From Gracilaria vermiculophylla (taxonomy: Eukaryota; Rhodophyta; Florideophyceae; Gracilariales; Gracilariaceae): 21,590 nt of DNA. The notes under the pieces are model-generated. The model worked only from the letters and a program-made list of their open reading frames with translations. It was not told where the DNA came from and ran no database searches. The DNA lies in NCBI GenBank assembly GCA_019155205.2, contig JAHNZQ020003148.1, positions 547,405-568,994 on the forward strand. Reading direction: 5' to 3'. The position numbers were made by a program, and so were the translations under genes. Below are positions 16,877 through 21,590 of this stretch, piece after piece (position 1 is the first letter of the stretch; every line of letters begins with the position of its first letter).

Positions 16877-17504
16877 GCGTCCGCCTGTTCATTCCCCGTG
16901 AAGATGCCTCATCTCATAGTCTTCTCTTTTGCACCTCCGTTGGTCTCCACTGGAAGGGGACGAGATTAAGCAAGTCCCGGTTGTTTCGGCCCCGGTGATG
17001 CATCCCCGACTGGAGAGCGTCGCTGAACCTGTTGTTTAGCCGCGCCTGCGGAGCCTTCCGGTCCCCGTAACGGCGTCGCCTCCAGTGTCGCCTACTCCGT
17101 CCTTGGTCCTGCCGACGCCCTTGGCGGTGCCTGCAAAATCCCTTCGAGAGGCCCCTGTTCCAGTCGGTCTGCCATTCGCGACTCCACCGGTAGAGGTTGT
17201 TGTTCCATCGACGGAGGTTGCCGCTTCTAATGCGCCACCAGGCGTGTTTTCTTGTGGGGCTATTGGTGCTGCCTTCCACGAGTTAATGCAGGCGTGGCTG
17301 GGGAGGGGCCGTCCTGCTCCGGCTTCTCCTATAGAGGCTCTGTGCGAGGCCCGTACCTGGGTCCTAGACCCCCATAAGGCCCGGGCGGACCGAGGCTCGA
17401 TGGCGGCCATCAAGGAAAGCCTGGCGGAGTTCTACGAGAGCCAAGCGCTCGCGGCAAAAGCTCGCTTCGAAGCGGAGTATACGGCGCGATTTGGTGACCT
17501 GTAG

Positions 17505-17800
17505 GTGAAAGAAACCCCGGCGATGGGAGATAGTCCCCGGTAGCGGCAGAATAAAAGATCCTTGAGTAGGAGCAGAAGCTCTGTGAACGGTAGTTGCAAT
17601 ACAAATAAGCCGTGCCCAGGCGCTCAACGGCACGAAGTGCCACCGTGGGAGCGTGCGAAAAGCGGGCGACGGCGTTCTAGAGGCGAAAAAAAGAACTCCA
17701 GGTGAGGGATAGACAGCGTAGGCGAAAAGCAACTCCGGTATGGGGCCCCCTCACCTTTTCCTAAACGGAAGCGCCTATGTGGAGAAGCGTTTCCGCACCA
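17505..17800 (-). pseudogene. Element E, tail after the chromodomain (eroded)
   Basis: The minus strand has open but unrecognised frames through this stretch, between the end of the chromodomain and the antisense ORF. It is probably the C-terminal tail and 3' untranslated part of pol. No repeat partner or domain is visible. Confidence 0.35.
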
Positions 17801-18335
17801 TATTGGCGTGTTATCCTCTGATGCAGATCTCTGGGATGTATCCCAGAGGTTCTTCCGTGTCGTTCTTTGAAGTGCACCGGTACCAGCGGACGCGGTACAG
17901 TATCCATACAGGGGTTTGTCGGTGGGAAACGATATGGTCCACCGCGTAGAAGATATCAACTTGAGGGGTCATGAATGCGTCGGGAGCTTCCATCAATCGT
18001 TCAGCGAAGCGTGTGATGAGGTTCTGAATATCCAACGGTGTCGTCATTTCTGAGATGGTCGGATGAAGAAGTTCCGCTCGTGGTCCCTGAGGTGGTTTGG
18101 TGGGCATTCCTGAAGGGCTGGGCGTCGGGACTTTCATCACCTCATCACGGGAGACAACAAGTCGGGGCTCTTTTATATAAATGGCGACAGTGTTCCTATA
18201 GGTGTCCAGGACTTTGTAAGGCCCTGAAGTATTTGGCGCTAACTTCCACGTGACGTCCGGGGGTTCATCAGATGTCTCCCCAGGTTTGTCAAGGAAAACC
18301 TCATCGTCTGCCGTCAGATGAGAGCCTTCCTTCAC
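17800..18335 (-). pseudogene. Element E, GPY/F module and chromodomain
   Basis: An open minus-strand frame of about 170 residues. SGPYKVLDTYRNTVAIYI holds the GPY motif of the integrase C-terminal module. A polar linker follows, and then AVDHIVSHRQTP and LYRVRWYRCTSKNDTEEPLG with YIPE, a chromodomain (VRW core, D-T-x-EP turn). Cage residues are partly altered (DTEEP for DTWEP). The frame ends at a stop near 17811. In chromoviruses this tail guides insertion to chromatin. Confidence 0.78.
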
Positions 18336-18339
18336 GTTT

Positions 18340-19394
18340 CGGTCGAAATTCTGTTTATATCTCCTCTTCGAGGAGTTGTGTCTTTACTTTGCGAGGGAGA
18401 GTGCGTTCTCATAGCGCCATAAGATGCAGAGTTTTGCTTGCGCCGCTATTGGTATCTGTGGCCCATCCGTAGGTTGCGCCGTGGCGCGTGCCGCAATTAG
18501 GGCTCTAGGCGGGATGCGCGAGAGTACCAGATTGAAAATAGCGGTCCCCGTGGAGCGCTACACTTGCAGGTTGTATGAATACGTGAGCGGGCCCACATAT
18601 GCGTCCCAATCCTTCTGGTGGTCCGCAACGTAGCGCTTCAGCATTGAGACGATGATCTTGTTAAACCTCTTCGCTTGTCTGTTTGGCTGAGGACGATAGA
18701 CAGTCTGAAACCACTGCTTCATTCCCAGTATTCCGGAGATGGCGCTGAAAAGCTTCGCCGCAAACTGGGGCCCGTTTTTCGTAAGGAGGCACAACGGTAT
18801 CCCATATGAGTAAACCCAGTGCTCCAGGAAACTGTCGGCAATTACTGCTGCAGTTGTGCTCCGGAGCGGAATGGCGCGCGTGATCTTCTAGAACGGATCC
18901 GTAATCACGAGGATTTATCGATACCATCGCTTTGTCTTTGGGAGAGTGCCCAAAAAGTCCATGGCCACGCACTCCAAAGGTCCTGAAGTTGGAAACAGAG
19001 TAAGCAGCGTCCGATATCTACGGATATGTCTCCTAGCGGCGGCGCATGAATAGCATTCCGCCACCGTTTGGAAGGCGTCATTATTTATGTTCGTCCAATA
19101 AAACTCCCTCCTCATGGTGAAATACATACGCGATCCACCGGGGTGCCCAGTAAGGCGAGAAAAGTGCGAGAGGCATAGCACCCTCGCCCGTAGTCTTCTC
19201 GGGACCGCCTTTTGGAGAGCTCCCTTTAGTGCAGCGCGGCGTACAAGTACGACATCCCGGTTGACATCGAATGAAGATGATAGACTCCGCACAGTAGCCA
19301 GGCACTCTTTTCTGTTTGCATCCGTACTTTGCTCCTTCAGGAACTCCGCTACGGTGATGGGGAGAACTTCTTTCTCCTCCTCAACAAGAGGCAT
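18340..19394 (-). pseudogene. Element E, integrase: zinc finger and core, catalytic residues lost
   Basis: On the minus strand: HFSRLTGHPGG and CYSCAA give the HH-CC zinc finger (about 19190-19040). GPLECVAMDFLGTLP leads into the core. VITDPF keeps the first Asp (18897-18899), after one stop. The second Asp is Lys in LLTKNGPQF (Lys at 18777-18779) and the Glu is Lys in NRQAKRFNK, with 35 residues between them, so the DD35E spacing survives although the residues do not. Further core sequence (YVADHQKDWDAYVGPLTYSYN) is followed by a stop at about 18558 and an eroded part to 18340. Frames are otherwise well kept. It cannot have been active. Confidence 0.87.
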
Positions 19395-19540
19395 TACCTC
19401 AGAGAGTCCACTGTGCCTTCCTTCAGGGTCACAGCATTACAAGCATTCTCCATCGGATCCTTCTTTCCCGTCGTCGTCTTGGATGACCAGACACGCGATG
19501 GTGTCCTCCAAAAGGTGTTTTGTCTTCGCCCTCGGTGGAG
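19395..19540 (-). pseudogene. Element E, RNase H-integrase connector (eroded)
   Basis: Frame breaks and two stops separate the end of RNase H from the integrase start (PLVEEEKEVLPITVAEFLKE). No domain is expected here in Ty3/gypsy pol. Confidence 0.45.
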
Positions 19541-19900
19541 CCTTGCAAGAGCGCGTCCGCTGTCTGATGTTTTATGCCAGGACGGTGGAAGATGTCAAAC
19601 TCAAACTCCAGGAGGCGTAGCCTCTACCTCTCCAGGAGACCGAAAGCGTCCGTCAAAGACAGTATCCACTTCATTGGTGCATGGTCCGGCCTAAATTTGA
19701 AACGCGCGCCTTCCAGGTATGGGCGTAAAAGCAACACCGCCCAAAAGATGGCGAGATATTCGCTCTCCGAGGTGAAATAATTCCGTTCCGTAAGTAAAAG
19801 GCTGCGACTCTAGTATCCAATAGGTTGAAGTTTACCTTCAGATTGTTGCTGTAGGAGCGCGCATCCGACCTGGTATTTACAGGCGTCTGTATCCAGCACC
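19540..19900 (-). pseudogene. Element E, RNase H domain
   Basis: In the RT frame: VVLDTDACKYQVGCALLQQQ (first catalytic Asp, D-x-D-A), then after one stop YFTSESEYLAIFWAV (the second catalytic position, Glu), FRPDHAPMKWIL (third, Asp in the R-x-D-H motif), and FDIFHRPGIKHQTADAL, the closing H-R-P-G-x-x-N-x-x-A-D-x-L motif with His in place of Asn. The end lies about 19540. Stops occur at about 19813 and in LLERxRLRLL (about 19670). All the acidic residues seem present, so this is the best preserved catalytic site of E. Confidence 0.85.
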
Positions 19901-20930
19901 ACTCGCCCGTGCCGCTTCAGGAGTACCAAGATCAGTGGCTCTATCAGTCTCCTCTGCAGGGTGTTAAATGCTTCAAACTCGTCGTCTGTCAGAATAGCCA
20001 ATTGCGTCGGCTGGTCATTCTTTAAGAGGCGATTTAACAGCGCCGCAATACTGGAAAAGTTCCGGACAAACCTCCGGAAGACATTACACAACCCCAGAAA
20101 AGAGCAGAGCTCCGTCTGGTTTTTGGGAGGGTGAGCTTCCTTGATGGCGTCCTGCGTTTTTGTGGAAACCTGGGGGTGGCCTGGGAGCACAATGTGACCC
20201 AGGCAGTCCACCGAGGACATGAAAAAGAAACAATTTACTAGCTTCAAGGTGAGTCCATCATCCTTCAGGAGTTGGACCACGTGCTTCCTATGCATGAAGT
20301 GCTCCTCCACGCTGCGGGAGTATATGCTAACGTCGTTAATATACACCAAGGCGTGCTGCCACTTCACCTTCGACAGGATTGTGTCCACACCTCGTTGAAA
20401 TGTAGCGGGTGCATTCTTCAGTCCATATGGCATCCTTAGAAATCTGAAAATTCCACAATGAGAGGTGAACGTTGTCTTTTCCATATCGAAGTCATCCATC
20501 TCAATTTTCTAGTAGCCGCTGTTGGGATCTAACGTAGAGAAAACGGACGCATCGCCGAAGGAATCAATACATTCATCCATACGGCCATATGGGGTATTCG
20601 GTACGAATCGCGTACCTTCACCTCGTCGAGGTGTCTATAGTCAATGCAAAACCTCAAAGAGCCGTCTTTCTTCTTCAAAAACACTACCGGGGAGGCCCAT
20701 CCGGAATTGGAGGGCTCGATAACGCCCTTGTCCAGCATCCAGTGGACCTCATCGCGTTCGAAATCGCGTGCACGGGGTGCGGCCCGTCTCAGTAGTTGGT
20801 GAACCGGTTTTGCATTAGGTGGGAGCTGGATCTGGTGCTTTGCCAGGCTAACCTGAACCTAGCGATCAGAGCACATGTGCTGAAAGGCACATAGCATCTT
20901 CACTATCCTATAGCGATAATCTTTGAAATA
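19900..20930 (-). pseudogene. Element E, reverse transcriptase (YIND)
   Basis: Read on the minus strand: PPNAKPVHQLLRRAAPRA, MLDKGVIEPSNSGWASPVVF, KKKDGSLRFCIDYRHLDEV and VRDSYRIPHM in one frame, a frameshift near 20583, then STLDPNSGY (catalytic Asp 1) followed by a stop (Trp codon position), FRFLRMPYGLKNAPATFQ and LVYINDVSIYS. The Y-x-D-D active site reads YIND with Asn at 20335-20337, so the second catalytic Asp is lost. LLKDDGLTLKLVNCFFF and LGHIV fit the thumb, followed by the KNQTELCSFLGLCNVFRRFV connection. Length and order match a complete Ty3/gypsy RT. It is the most complete RT in the window. Confidence 0.9.
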
Positions 20931-21464
20931 TTTGCCTATTTGCAGCTTCTCCTGCCAGGTGGCAGGATTCTATTCTTCTGGAACCGTTGATTTCTCTTCA
21001 GCCTCCATGGTGGAGATTGAATCGCATTCCGCAAGATCTTCCGCACAAGGAAGATGAACCATTCCAGCAGTGGCAGGTAGTACCAATCCGACGACAGTTA
21101 CTTTCTGGAGCCGTAACGGCAACTCCTTCAGGTTGGCGAGCACGACCCTCACGGGAATGTTCGGCACTATTTCTATAACACCGTACGCCATCATGGAGTG
21201 CTGCTTCATTTTCAGGTGTGGACTCCCCTGTAGGAATGAAAGCCCAGATGAAGAGGTCTGCACCCAAACTTTGGCCTGATTGCTCGTGGATATTTCGATA
21301 CTCTTAACCACCCGGAATTTGTTGGACTGCGTCTCCTTTGAAATATTACCCACGTGGCGCGCGTTGGCGTCCGGTCTCGGAGACGCGGACACGATTCCTA
21401 CAGGGGCGGCGTCGTGAACCGTCACCTTCCGCAGGCGTGGGTACATTGCACGTACATACCGATA
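20930..21464 (-). pseudogene. Element E, end of protease and protease-RT linker
   Basis: The frame runs from the edge of the LTR at 21464 to about 20970. YVRAMYPRLRKVTVHD fits the last strand of a retropepsin followed by its short tail. AKVWVQTSSSGLSFLQG and GVIEIVPNIPVRVVLANLKE are the conserved linker found before RT, also seen in element B. The active site DTG and gag are absent because the LTR at 21465 cuts the protease. A short acidic tail (MEAEEKSTVPEE) precedes the RT start. Only one stop occurs between this part and the RT. Confidence 0.75.
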
Positions 21465-21590
21465 TGTGGTACTGTCAGCCCTCCTGTCGAGGTAGTAGAG
21501 CACAACGTCCGTTAGGAGTTTTTAGTGACTCCAAAGGCGCGTATTCCTAAAGGTGGTCTCCGGTATCCGCTGTCGCGAGCCGGGGGAATT
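21465..21590 (-). repeat. Family A LTR end (copy A6), cut by the window edge
   Basis: Starts TGTGGTACTGTCAGCCCTCCTG and matches the reverse complement of 16749-16876 to the last base of the window (GCGAGCCGGGGGAATT). The exact LTR terminus lies against element E's protease frame, so insertion is more likely than deletion. The left flank CGATA (21460-21464) should recur beyond the other end if this is so. Confidence 0.85.

Larger units (their letters stand above)
16165..17504 (+). pseudogene. Decayed ORF antisense to element E, split by a solo LTR
   Basis: A plus-strand coding-like sequence lies in the 3' part of minus-strand element E. The first part (about 16165-16322) continues in the same frame after the solo LTR and one TSD copy are removed (RRDYFEDPFLGNARLVAS then ACSFPVKMPHLIVFSFA). 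After a frameshift near 16962 a Pro/Val-rich linker follows, with one stop at 17037-17039, then an open frame through 17504 rich in Pro and Ala. It ends in a helical, Ala/Glu-rich tail (FYESQALAAKARFEAEY). The part from 17040 to 17504 is open for about 155 codons. I recognise no domain. Antisense ORFs between pol and the 3' LTR are known in some plant Ty3/gypsy elements such as Grande; whether this is one, or a captured gene, is open. Confidence 0.45.

Noticed and set aside
19114..19694. Plus-strand ORFs of 120-168 codons over element E integrase and RNase H
   Set aside because: The minus strand carries clear zinc finger and RNase H motifs in this stretch; the plus-strand frames are shadows.
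15339..21590. A4 and A6 as the two LTRs of a single element E
   Set aside because: A6's terminus abuts the protease without primer site or gag, so it is not in the position of a 5' LTR; an insertion explains it better.
1..21590. Bacterial features: operons, Shine-Dalgarno sites, CRISPR, IS elements
   Set aside because: No intact ORF series, regular short repeats or transposase genes; all recognisable proteins are eukaryotic retroelement types.

Overview
This window looks like nuclear DNA of a eukaryote, from a region made almost entirely of decayed, nested LTR retrotransposons. I see no intact host gene, rRNA, tRNA, operon or CRISPR array. The evidence is Ty3/gypsy-type pol domains (aspartic protease, reverse transcriptase, RNase H, zinc-finger integrase, chromodomain), all broken by stops and frameshifts, plus four families of terminal repeats flanked by polypurine tracts and 5-bp target-site duplications (TSDs). 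I cannot name the organism. Chromodomain Ty3/gypsy elements occur in plants, fungi and several algal/protist lineages; a repeat-rich alga is only a guess.

Layout. (1) 1-795: end of a TRIM-like mini-element (LTR 49-127), then the 3' internal end, polypurine tract and 3' LTR (A1, 245-795) of a plus-strand 'family A' element. (2) 868-2577: a decayed ORF and a degenerate minus-strand 'family B' LTR. (3) 2628-5017: 'element D', a plus-strand gag-protease-integrase series lying mostly in one frame. (4) 5018-6118: non-coding sequence, a TATA-like site and a decayed plus-strand ORF. (5) 6124-8044: minus-strand 'element C' (integrase core to chromodomain) abutting a minus-strand family A LTR (8045-8536). 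(6) 8590-9360: plus-strand RNase H-like remnant and polypurine tract, possibly the 3' end of element D. (7) 9363-9671: a complete 309-bp TRIM-like element with two 79-bp LTRs and perfect AGACC TSDs. (8) 9990-15117: a reconstructable 'element B' with ~851-bp LTRs, degenerate gag, protease and RT, a polypurine tract and GACTC/GACGC TSDs; its 3' LTR is split by an inverted solo LTR of the same family (14083-14933). (9) 15339-21464: minus-strand 'element E', with a 3' LTR of family A, an antisense decayed ORF split by a solo LTR (16323-16876, perfect GCGTC TSDs), then chromodomain, integrase, RNase H, RT and protease remnants. (10) 21465-21590: one end of another family A LTR that cuts into E's protease.

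Relations. Nothing here seems able to move by itself: the RT active sites read YIND (E) and YLDA (B), and two of the three integrase catalytic residues of E are lysine. Element C's integrase keeps all three acidic residues but has a stop and a frameshift. The insertions can be ordered: the TRIM landed in D-like sequence; B landed in the sequence next to it; a solo LTR landed in B's 3' LTR; a solo LTR landed in E's 3' region; another LTR landed in E's protease. The clearest points of interest are the 309-bp TRIM with its second copy, the LTR-in-LTR nesting recovered to the base, the antisense ORF in E, and the unusual D-E-G protease and integrase order of D.
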